From: Flavobacteriia bacterium 40-80
Lineage (GTDB): Bacteria; Bacteroidota; Bacteroidia; Flavobacteriales_D; Crocinitomicaceae
Length of the DNA: 64,000 nucleotides
Reading direction: 5' to 3'
Assembly (NCBI GenBank): GCA_001899145.1
Contig: MKVF01000018.1
Span: 558,001-622,000 of the forward strand
Shown here: in pieces, positions 37,773 through 44,870 of the stretch
How positions within the stretch are numbered: position 1 is the first letter of the stretch
Layout: each line of letters opens with the position of its first letter
The notes under the pieces: model-generated
What the model was told of the DNA's origin: nothing
Seen by the model: only the letters and a program-made list of their open reading frames with translations
Databases searched by the model: none
Position numbers and translations under genes: made by a program

Positions 37773-38775
37773 TAAGACGTTTGACCTAATATGGATTTTA
37801 CTGCCTCCGATTTTTATCTGGTTTATTGTTATGTTTTTTCATCAGCAATTGCAGGAAATACAAGAAGGATATTCTTTCTATACTTGGTTGATCTTAATTG
37901 TTTTTATTGATGTTGCTCATGTATACGCTTCGATTTTCCGTTCATATCTTGTAAAAGAAAAATGGAAGAAACACAAACTGCTTTTTTGTATTATTCCCAT
38001 CACCTGCTTTTTGCTGTCTCTTCTTCTGTACAGTTTCGGGGCATCAGTATTTTGGAGTGTGTTAGCTTATGTTGCTGTTTTTCATTTTATCAGGCAACAA
38101 TATGGTTTTCTACGTTTATACAACCGTAATGAAAGACTCTCAAAAGGTGAAAAATTGCTGGATACTGTTGTTATCTATAATGCGACTGTCTATCCGATGC
38201 TTTATTGGTTTTTACACGCAGACAGAAGGTTTACATGGTTCATGCCCAATGAATTTATTCATTTGAATCTTCCTGTATTAGAGCCTGCCCTCTTTTCACT
38301 GTATAGCATAATTTTGATTACTTATATGCTCTATCTGCTCGTTTTTAGAATCCGAAAAAAAGAAGCAATTAATTATCAGAAGTTGTTATTGATTTCTGGA
38401 ACTTATTTGTCATGGTATTTCGGGATAGTTCATTTTAATAATGAATTGGTATTTACCTTACTGAACGTAATTTCTCACGGAATTCCATATATGGCATTAG
38501 TTTATTTTACGGAATTTAAAATGAAATCTCATGATTTTCGGATCATCGGAAAAGTAAAACAATCCATTTCTGTACTCGTGTTTGTCGGAGGATTACTTTT
38601 TTTGGCTGTCATTGAAGAATTTACATGGGAAACTTTGGTTTGGAAAGAGCAGGTGGGATTGTTTGAAATTAATTGGGAAGAGATTTGGGTTGTTCCTTTG
38701 CTTGCATTGCCGCAGTTTACTCATTATATTTTGGATGCTTTTATTTGGAAAAGAAGTTATTCGAAATATGAATAA
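37747..38775 (+). CDS. Polytopic membrane protein with intramembrane histidine motifs, unknown function
   Basis: 342 residues with about eight to nine helices. Polar residues recur inside or at the ends of helices: DVAH (Asp55, His58), HFIRQQYG (His113, Gln117, Gln118), His157, His229, SHGIPYM (His244), and HYILDAFIWK (His326, Asp330, Lys335). This spread of His and Asp resembles integral-membrane di-metal oxidases or hydroxylases, but I cannot name the family. It overlaps the flavoprotein gene by 26 bp and ends the operon. The second ATG (37750) is an equal start choice. Confidence 0.7.
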   Translation: MMKKYWIYNKTFDLIWILLPPIFIWFIVMFFHQQLQEIQEGYSFYTWLILIVFIDVAHVYASIFRSYLVKEKWKKHKLLFCIIPITCFLLSLLLYSFGASVFWSVLAYVAVFHFIRQQYGFLRLYNRNERLSKGEKLLDTVVIYNATVYPMLYWFLHADRRFTWFMPNEFIHLNLPVLEPALFSLYSIILITYMLYLLVFRIRKKEAINYQKLLLISGTYLSWYFGIVHFNNELVFTLLNVISHGIPYMALVYFTEFKMKSHDFRIIGKVKQSISVLVFVGGLLFLAVIEEFTWETLVWKEQVGLFEINWEEIWVVPLLALPQFTHYILDAFIWKRSYSKYE

Positions 38776-38852
38776 TATTTATATGAGATAGGGAATAATT
38801 ATTAATCAAGCTTTTATACTTAAAATCATTCTCAATAAAATACTATTTGTAG

Positions 38853-38872
38853 TAAGGAATCTGAATACAGTG
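38853..38872 (+). repeat. 20 bp direct repeat flanking the accessory operon, right copy
   Basis: Identical to 32915-32934. Sequence upstream of this copy has no similarity to the DUF1697 gene, so homology begins at this repeat. Confidence 0.8.
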
Positions 38873-38898
38873 AGAAAAATGATGGAAATGCTCTCTTA
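38854..38898 (+). pseudogene. Remnant of a DUF1697 3' end
   Basis: Read in the same frame, these 15 codons give RNLNTVRKMMEMLS and a TAG stop, matching the last residues of the intact DUF1697 protein ([13 protein letters not shown]). The rest of the gene is absent. The differences after the shared 20-mer show that it is not a recent perfect duplication. Confidence 0.7.
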
Positions 38899-39186
38899 GT
38901 CGAGAGCGCCTGAAAAATAAAATAGTGGTCAGATGAGGTTTTCTCAGTGAATAGTGATAGTGTACACAGTGAGTTTTGGTAATTAAATTACAATGCTAAA
39001 GTAAACAAAAAAACATTTGTGTGTGATGGATGAATGTTAAAAATGCACAGATGAATCACTTTTTTTATTCGACTAATATCTTTTTTCAGGTAATAAAATA
39101 GATTATAAACCTAATTTTTAATTACTTGGAAATTCTTCTTTTTCAATGTTAAGTTTTACACAAAAAATATAAACGAATAAAAATAA

Positions 39187-39217
39187 TACCATGGTAAATA
39201 TATTTTTTATATCTTTG
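39187..39217 (+). promoter_or_regulatory. Pirin promoter with palindrome
   Basis: TATCTTTG at 39210-39217 is a perfect -7 element. A 10 bp palindrome TACCATGGTA (39187-39196) lies between the -33 and -7 positions and could be an operator. The gene also has an unusually good ribosome-binding site (AGAGGAGA) about 7 bp before the ATG. Confidence 0.55.
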
Positions 39218-39247
39218 TATTATTAAATTAACAGAGGAGAAATAAAC

Positions 39248-40123
39248 ATGGCAACAAAACACCTTGAAGCAATTATTCAGCCGCGGCCTGCGCACTATGT
39301 GGGAGACGGTTTCAGAGTTCATAACTTTATACCGGGTTTTGAACGTCTGAATATGCAGCGAATGGATCCGTTTATTATGCTGGATTATAATTCCAAATAT
39401 GAATTTCCTGCGTCAACGGTACCAAAAGGAGTCGGTGTGCACCCACACCGTGGATTTGAGACAGTGACGATCGCTTATCAGGGAAGGGTACAACATCATG
39501 ACAGTTCCGGCGGTGGCGGAATTATCGGACAGGGAGATGTGCAGTGGATGACGGCGGCAAGCGGTGTCCTGCATAAAGAATATCATGAGAAAGAATGGTC
39601 TGAAAAAGGCGGCATCTTCCAGATGGTTCAGCTGTGGGTAAATCTTCCTGCAAAAGATAAGATGAGCCAGCCTAAATACCAGTCGATTGAGAATGCTTCG
39701 ATGAAACGGGTAGATCTGGGAGAAAACGGTTATGTGGAAGTTATTGCCGGCGAATACAACGGCGAAAAAGGACCGGCTTTTACGTTTACACCTGTAAATA
39801 TGATGAATGCTAAACTGAAAGCAGGAGGAAAAGCGACATTTAGCTTTCCGGCTCATTATACTACGGCAGGAATTGTAATTGAGGGAAATATTATCGTTAA
39901 CGGCGAGAAAAAAGTACCTACGGACTATATGCTGCTGTTCGAAAATCAGGGAGAAGAATTTGTAATTGAAGCAGAAGATGACGCTGTCGTTTTGATTTTC
40001 AGCGGCGAGCCGATCAAAGAACCGATTTTTGCTTACGGACCGTTTGTAATGAACACACGAGAAGAAATAATTCAGGCATACGAGGACTTTAATAACGGAA
40101 AATTTGGTACATTGGAAGAGTAA
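39248..40123 (+). CDS. Pirin family protein
   Basis: 291-residue bicupin. The N-terminal cupin has the iron-site residues His65 and His67 (VGVHPHRGFETVT), His109 and Glu111 (VLHKEYHEK); the GIFQMVQLWVNLP segment is typical of the family. Bacterial pirins include quercetin dioxygenases and regulators of pyruvate metabolism; the role here is open. Monocistronic, with its own strong promoter and Shine-Dalgarno sequence, which is rare in this window and suggests high or inducible expression. Confidence 0.93.
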   Translation: MATKHLEAIIQPRPAHYVGDGFRVHNFIPGFERLNMQRMDPFIMLDYNSKYEFPASTVPKGVGVHPHRGFETVTIAYQGRVQHHDSSGGGGIIGQGDVQWMTAASGVLHKEYHEKEWSEKGGIFQMVQLWVNLPAKDKMSQPKYQSIENASMKRVDLGENGYVEVIAGEYNGEKGPAFTFTPVNMMNAKLKAGGKATFSFPAHYTTAGIVIEGNIIVNGEKKVPTDYMLLFENQGEEFVIEAEDDAVVLIFSGEPIKEPIFAYGPFVMNTREEIIQAYEDFNNGKFGTLEE

Positions 40124-40196
40124 ATTTTGAAGGAAGAATCAATGAATTTTGAATCCCGGATTTATTAAAATTTTGACACCTCTATCTTGTCCAACA

Positions 40197-40260
40197 TCTA
40201 ATGTCTAACGTCTAATATCTAATGTCTAATTGCCTTCCATCTAACATCTTAAAGTCTTAA
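40197..40260. repeat. Heptanucleotide tandem repeat, second locus
   Basis: Five clean units (TCTAATG, TCTAACG, TCTAATA, TCTAATG, TCTAATT) at 40197-40231, then degenerate TCTAACA and TCTTAAA units. It is the same heptamer as the array at 6776-6858 and again lies between two genes. Confidence 0.75.
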
Positions 40261-40288
40261 AATCATAATATCCTAAAATCCACACAAT

Positions 40289-40606
40289 ATGAAACCAGAA
40301 TTTGAAAATATTGAATTAATTGAAAATACAGCAGAAAGCCGCTTTGAATTACCTTTTAACGGTCACATTGCATTTATAACCTACGAGCAGGAAGGAAATG
40401 CTTTGGCTTTGACACATACAATTGCTCCTGATGAATTAAAAGGAACAGGAGCAGCACAGGCACTGGTAGAAAAAGTATTTGCGAAGGTGGAAGCTTCCGG
40501 GAAGAAAATTCATCCCTATTGTCCCTATATCTTTGCTTACATCCGTAAGCACCCGGAATGGAAAAGATTGGTAGATCCTGCTTTTTCCGGCTATAACGGG
40601 CTTTAA
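40289..40606 (+). CDS. Small GNAT-like N-acetyltransferase (YjdJ/PF14542 type)
   Basis: 105 residues forming a minimal acetyltransferase domain. The acetyl-CoA loop is in APDELKGTGAAQALVEKVF; the core PYCPYIFAYIRKHPEW is diagnostic of this short group. These proteins carry out acetylation of unknown small molecules or proteins. There is no neighbour in an operon. Confidence 0.88.
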   Translation: MKPEFENIELIENTAESRFELPFNGHIAFITYEQEGNALALTHTIAPDELKGTGAAQALVEKVFAKVEASGKKIHPYCPYIFAYIRKHPEWKRLVDPAFSGYNGL

Positions 40607-40850
40607 AAGGAGATCCGGAGCTTTTCAGGAAAAATCCTTTTCTCATCTTTAACACTGATATAGTGGACCTTTTATACATTATTAAATAAAATCCCGGAGG
40701 TATTTATATATTTTTTAAGTTAATATTATTTAGATTCCTAAAAAACGAAAAATCAGATTTAATAAATGCAAAAAAATATGGGCGTCTAATGTGAGTATGG
40801 TAATTTCATGATGTAAACAACGACATAAGTTAAACAAATACGAAGAAATC

Positions 40851-41483
40851 ATGAAATTATTAAGAAACACATTTTTTATTGCAATTACTTTATTTGCATT
40901 TCAATCTTTCGGTCAGAACATCACGTTTAGAGACCGTCTGACATTCGGTTTAAAAGCAGGTATTAACGTTAACATGATCTATGATGAGGAAGCTCAGGAT
41001 TTTACGGCTGACCCGTTAGTAGGTTTTGCCGGTGGGGCTTTCGTAACGCTTCCTTTAGGTAAATTCTTAGCGCTTCAACCGGAGGTAATGTTCTCCCAAA
41101 AAGGGGTTAAAGCTTCCGGATCCGTATTAGGAACATCTTATACCTGGAAGAGAATGGTAAATTACCTGGATATCCCGTTGTTATTTGCGATTCGCCCGGC
41201 TGAATTTATCAATATTTATGTCGGTCCGCAATTCGGGTTCCGTTTGAGCCAGAAAGACTCTTTTACATGGGGAGATAACGGAGTGATTAATCAGGAAGAT
41301 TTTGATACGGATATCCGTAGATTTATGCTCGGAATTCATACAGGTCTTGATTTTAATATCCATCATTTTGTAATATCTCCGCGTGTTGGGTTGGATTTGC
41401 TGGATAATAGAGGAGACGGAAGCTCTACAGATCCGAGATATAAAAACCTGACCTTTCAGTTTACGCTGGGCTATAGATTTTAA
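40851..41483 (+). CDS. Outer-membrane beta-barrel protein (PorT-like, OMP_b-brl_2)
   Basis: 210 residues with a signal peptide (ending QSFGQ). The mature protein has the pattern TFGLKAGINVNMIY, LQPEVMFSQKG and NYLDIPLLFAIRP, and ends in an aromatic FTLGYRF, typical of the eight-strand Bacteroidota barrel family. No specific function is visible; PorT itself belongs to the same broad family but lies in other contexts. The 244 bp upstream holds no clear promoter. Confidence 0.85.
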   Translation: MKLLRNTFFIAITLFAFQSFGQNITFRDRLTFGLKAGINVNMIYDEEAQDFTADPLVGFAGGAFVTLPLGKFLALQPEVMFSQKGVKASGSVLGTSYTWKRMVNYLDIPLLFAIRPAEFINIYVGPQFGFRLSQKDSFTWGDNGVINQEDFDTDIRRFMLGIHTGLDFNIHHFVISPRVGLDLLDNRGDGSSTDPRYKNLTFQFTLGYRF

Positions 41484-41526
41484 AAGCTGACTTCCGGGAT
41501 TGAGAGACTATTTTTCTTAATAACTT

Positions 41527-41566
41527 AACGGATAAACGCAATCATTGTGTTTATCCGTTTTTTTTT
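41527..41566 (+). terminator. Terminator of the outer-membrane barrel gene
   Basis: AACGGATAAAC pairs with GTTTATCCGTT; three more inner pairs give a 14 bp stem with a 5-base loop, followed by seven T. Confidence 0.9.
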
Positions 41567-41616
41567 GAGAGAAGTTGAAAATCACTTTTCTGACCGTAAT
41601 AATCCTCCGGATCATC

Positions 41617-41637
41617 TATCTTTGTGCCTTCACAAAG
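41617..41637 (+). promoter_or_regulatory. SulP promoter with overlapping inverted repeat
   Basis: TATCTTTG at 41617-41624 is a perfect -7 element. CTTTGTG-CCTT-CACAAAG (41620-41637) forms an inverted repeat across the end of the element and the likely start site, so it could be an operator or a 5' hairpin. Confidence 0.5.
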
Positions 41638-41641
41638 GACG

Positions 41642-43141
41642 ATGAAAGCAATTAACTATAAAAATGAGCTGTTTGCCGGACTGACGGTAGCAATGACAAT
41701 GATCCCGGAGTCTCTTTCTTTTGCAATCCTGGCAGGATTGACACCTCTCACAGGACTGTATGCTGCTGTTCTGATGGGGTTGATAACCGCAATTTTGGGA
41801 GGCCGTCCGGGAATGGTATCCGGTGGTGCGGGAGCAACGGTGATCACACTTATAGCCCTGATTACTTCTCACGGAGTGGAATATTTGTTCGCTACTGTGG
41901 TTTTAGCCGGGCTGATACAAATTCTTGTGGGCCTGTTCAAGCTGGGGAAATTTGTCCGGCTTATCCCGCAATCAGTGATGTATGGATTTTTGAACGGACT
42001 GGCTGTTGTGATTTTTATGTCTCAGCTTTCTCAGTTCAGGATTGTTGAAAATGGGGTTTCTCACTGGATGTCGGGCGATGCGTTGTGGATTATGTCCGGG
42101 CTGACTGCTTTAACAGTCGCTATCGTATATGCTTTTTCAAAAATTACCAAAGCAGTTCCTGCCTCGCTGGTAGCGATCATGTCAGTTTTTGCACTTGTTT
42201 ATTTTCTCGGAATTGATACCAAAAAAGTAGTTGATATTGCTTCCGTCAGCGGCACGCTACCTGAATTTCATATTCCTTTAGTTCCTTTTACCCGGGAAAC
42301 ACTGAATATTATTTTTCCTTATGCGCTAATTATGGCAAGTGTCGGGCTGATAGAAAGCCTGCTGACCTTAAGCATGGTGGATGAGATTACCAATACCAAA
42401 GGAGTTGCAAATAAAGAATCTGTTGCTCAGGGTATAGCGAATATCGCCAACGGGTTCTTTGGCGGGATGGGAGGATGTGCAATGGTGGCACAGACCATGG
42501 TTAACCTGGAAGCGGGCGCGCGGACACGTATTTCAGCGATTATCGGGGCATTGACAATTCTCCTGATCATCCTGGTGGGAGCGCCGGTTATTGAGCAGAT
42601 CCCGATGGCTGCGCTTGTTGGTGTTATGATGGTTGTGGCAGTAGGAACTTTTCAGTGGGGATTCTTGCGAATGCTTAATAAAATGCCGAAATCCGATATG
42701 ATTGTCGGAATTATTGTTGCGTTAATTACAATCCTTCTTCATAATCTTGCGCTGGCAGTTTTAAGCGGTGTGGTTATTTCCGCTCTGGTATTTGCCTGGG
42801 AAAGCGCTGTACGGATCCGGGTGAGAAAGTCAACAGACGAAAACGGGTATAAAGTGTATGAGATTTACGGCCCTTTATTTTTCGGATCTGTTAATGCTTT
42901 TCTGGATAAATTTGATATAGATACAGACCCGGAACAGGTAATTATTGATTTCAAGGAATCAAGAGTAGCGGATATGTCAGCGATTGAAGCGCTCAATAAA
43001 TTATCAGAAAAATACGGGGAACAGCATAAACACATCGTTTTACGGTATCTGAGCCCCGATTGCCGGAGATTACTCAGACACGCCAACAGCACTGTGGAGA
43101 TCAGCCCGGATGATCCTGCTTATCATGTAATGCCGGAATAA
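41642..43141 (+). CDS. SulP family inorganic anion transporter with STAS domain
   Basis: 499 residues. The transport domain (about 14 half- and full-length segments) has the family start MTMIPESLSFAILAGLTPLTGLYAA and the later NGFFGGMGGCAMVAQTMVN; a cytoplasmic STAS domain follows (about 395-495, with EQVIIDFKESRVADMSAIEAL). Known SulP members carry sulfate, bicarbonate or dicarboxylates. The ATG at 41642 is used; a GTG at 41624 overlaps the -7 element. The MHS transporter follows 70 bp later. Confidence 0.92.
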   Translation: MKAINYKNELFAGLTVAMTMIPESLSFAILAGLTPLTGLYAAVLMGLITAILGGRPGMVSGGAGATVITLIALITSHGVEYLFATVVLAGLIQILVGLFKLGKFVRLIPQSVMYGFLNGLAVVIFMSQLSQFRIVENGVSHWMSGDALWIMSGLTALTVAIVYAFSKITKAVPASLVAIMSVFALVYFLGIDTKKVVDIASVSGTLPEFHIPLVPFTRETLNIIFPYALIMASVGLIESLLTLSMVDEITNTKGVANKESVAQGIANIANGFFGGMGGCAMVAQTMVNLEAGARTRISAIIGALTILLIILVGAPVIEQIPMAALVGVMMVVAVGTFQWGFLRMLNKMPKSDMIVGIIVALITILLHNLALAVLSGVVISALVFAWESAVRIRVRKSTDENGYKVYEIYGPLFFGSVNAFLDKFDIDTDPEQVIIDFKESRVADMSAIEALNKLSEKYGEQHKHIVLRYLSPDCRRLLRHANSTVEISPDDPAYHVMPE

Positions 43142-43211
43142 CCCGTATTCCTGTTCTGTTTTCCATGTTTTTGGTGAAAATTTCTAATTTAGAAACACAA
43201 ATAAGTAATTC

Positions 43212-44513
43212 ATGAAAACCACACTCTCTGCTGCTGATCGTTTAAAAGCTATCATTAGCGGTTCAATAGGAAATTTAGTGGAATGGTATGATTGGTATGC
43301 CTATGCTGCTTTTTCCATCTATTTTGCACCCGTCTTTTTTCCGTCTGAGAATGCAACAGCGCAGCTCTTGAATACCGCGGGGATTTTTGCTGTCGGCTTT
43401 TTAATGCGCCCGATAGGCGGCTGGCTGTTCGGAAGTATTGCTGACCGGTCAGGGAGAAAATTTTCAATGACACTTTCTGTTCTGCTGATGTCTTTCGGTT
43501 CATTACTGATCGCGCTGACGCCTTCCTATGAAACGATCGGAGTCGCTGCTCCTGTCTTATTGCTGACGGCACGTTTGCTTCAGGGGCTGAGTGTTGGCGG
43601 AGAATACGGTGCATCAGCAACCTATTTAAGCGAGATGGCAACTGCTGACCGAAGAGGTTTTTATTCCAGCTTTCAATATGTTACACTGATTGGAGGACAG
43701 CTGATTGCGCTGGGTGTTCAACTGCTGTTGCAAAAGTTTTTCCTGACTGCAGAAGAAATGCATCAGTTTGGATGGAGAATCCCGTTTTTTATTGGTGCAT
43801 TACTGTCTTTAATTGCGCTTTATATGCGAATGCACATGGAAGAAACACAGCAATTCAGGGAAGAGGATAAGGAGCAAAAATTGATGAGCGGATCCTTAAA
43901 GACCTTGTTGAAATATCCCAGAGAGATTCTAACCGTAGTCGGTTTAACGTTAGGAGGAACGATCGCATTTAATTTTTATACGACCTATATGCAGAAGTTC
44001 CTGGTCAATTCAGTTGGCTTTACCAAGGAAGATGCTACGGTCATTACATTCTCTACTATGTTATGCTTTGCCGTGTTACAGCCGGTGATCGGTCTGATAT
44101 CTGACAGAACCGGAAGGAAACCGGTGCTTATAACCTTTGGTATTCTGGGAACGATCAGCACCATCCCGCTGCTTACGGCTTTAAGTAAATTACAGCCGGG
44201 CGAAAACTGGCAGGCGTTTGTGATCATTATGTCGGCATTAGTGATTGTGAGTTGTTATACCTCGATAAATGCAGTAGTGAAAGCGGAATTATTCCCTACT
44301 CATATCCGTGCTTTGGGAGTCGGGTTACCTTACTCGCTGACTGTGGCTATCTTTGGAGGAACTTCTGAATGGATCAGCTTATATTTCAAAAATCAGGGAC
44401 ATGAAGAATGGATGTACTGGTATGTGACCATTTGTATTTTTTGCTCGTTGTTAGTGTACAGCCTGATGAGAGATACAAAGAAAAATTCAACGTTTAGAGA
44501 TGAGTCCCATTGA
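43212..44513 (+). CDS. MHS-type MFS transporter (KgtP/ProP-like)
   Basis: Inner-membrane proton symporter of the metabolite:H+ symporter group. 433 residues with 12 helices. Signatures: GSIGNLVEWYDWYAYA, GSIADRSGRKF (loop 2-3), QGLSVGGEYGASATYLSE, and SDRTGRKPVL (loop 8-9). The best match by motif is the alpha-ketoglutarate permease group, though proline, betaine or citrate carriers share these motifs. There is a 70 bp gap after the SulP gene. Confidence 0.9.
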   Translation: MKTTLSAADRLKAIISGSIGNLVEWYDWYAYAAFSIYFAPVFFPSENATAQLLNTAGIFAVGFLMRPIGGWLFGSIADRSGRKFSMTLSVLLMSFGSLLIALTPSYETIGVAAPVLLLTARLLQGLSVGGEYGASATYLSEMATADRRGFYSSFQYVTLIGGQLIALGVQLLLQKFFLTAEEMHQFGWRIPFFIGALLSLIALYMRMHMEETQQFREEDKEQKLMSGSLKTLLKYPREILTVVGLTLGGTIAFNFYTTYMQKFLVNSVGFTKEDATVITFSTMLCFAVLQPVIGLISDRTGRKPVLITFGILGTISTIPLLTALSKLQPGENWQAFVIIMSALVIVSCYTSINAVVKAELFPTHIRALGVGLPYSLTVAIFGGTSEWISLYFKNQGHEEWMYWYVTICIFCSLLVYSLMRDTKKNSTFRDESH

Positions 44514-44636
44514 TTTTATTTTGAGAATAAGAACATTAGAGTTAGTCCGCTGAACAAAACAAAGAAGATTACTGATATTCCGTGTTTTCTGTTGCAGATT
44601 AAATTTAAATAATTATATTTGCACTCGAATTTAATG

Positions 44637-44709
44637 GCGAGGTAGCTCAGTTGGTTAGAGCGCGGGATTCATAACCCCGAGGTCACGAGTTCAACTCTCG
44701 TCCTCGCTA
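44637..44709 (+). tRNA. tRNA-Met (CAT anticodon, elongator type)
   Basis: The 73 nt cloverleaf is complete. Acceptor stem GGCGAGG pairs with CCTCGCT (G-U at 1-72), the D-stem contains AGCTCAGTTGGTTAGAGC, the anticodon loop is TTCATAA, and the T-stem ACGAG/CTCGT encloses TTCAACT. CCA is not encoded. The 1-72 pair and the A-C mismatch at the base of the anticodon loop speak against initiator tRNA. A tRNA-Ile with a modified CAT anticodon cannot be fully excluded. Confidence 0.93.
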
Positions 44710-44719
44710 CTAAACGTAA

Positions 44720-44753
44720 AAATGCGGTAATCAGTTGATTAACCGCATTTTTT
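44720..44753 (+). terminator. Terminator after tRNA-Met
   Basis: AAATGCGGT pairs with ACCGCATTT, with an inner AATCA/TGATT stem interrupted by a bulged A, followed by a T-run. Confidence 0.8.
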
Positions 44754-44840
44754 ATGCTTGAAAAAATTTAAAAGTATTATGCCGTATACGCTAACGCATA
44801 CGATTTGGTGTAAAAGATAGTTCTTAAATCATACAGATAC

Positions 44841-44866
44841 AAAAAAGAGCCGCTTTAAGCGGCTCT
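44841..44866 (-). terminator. Terminator of rng
   Basis: On the minus strand AGAGCCGCT-TAA-AGCGGCTCT is a 9 bp stem, followed directly by six T, 5 bp after the rng stop codon. Confidence 0.9.
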
Positions 44867-44870
44867 CGTT

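Larger units (their letters stand above)
38776..39247. other. Intergenic region after the accessory operon
   Basis: This 472 bp gap contains the DUF1697 3' remnant (38854-38898). A small hairpin, GCTCTC with GAGAGC, spans 38889-38906. The pirin promoter lies near the end. The remaining ~270 bp in the middle is AT-rich and shows nothing I can name. Confidence 0.6.

Noticed and set aside
32915-38872. Definite att sites of an integrative element
   Set aside because: The direct repeat at a gene end is suggestive, but there is no integrase or other mobility gene between the copies, so I report it only as a possible scar.
44637-44709. Initiator tRNA
   Set aside because: It has a G-U pair at positions 1-72 and lacks the three G-C pairs at the end of the anticodon stem.
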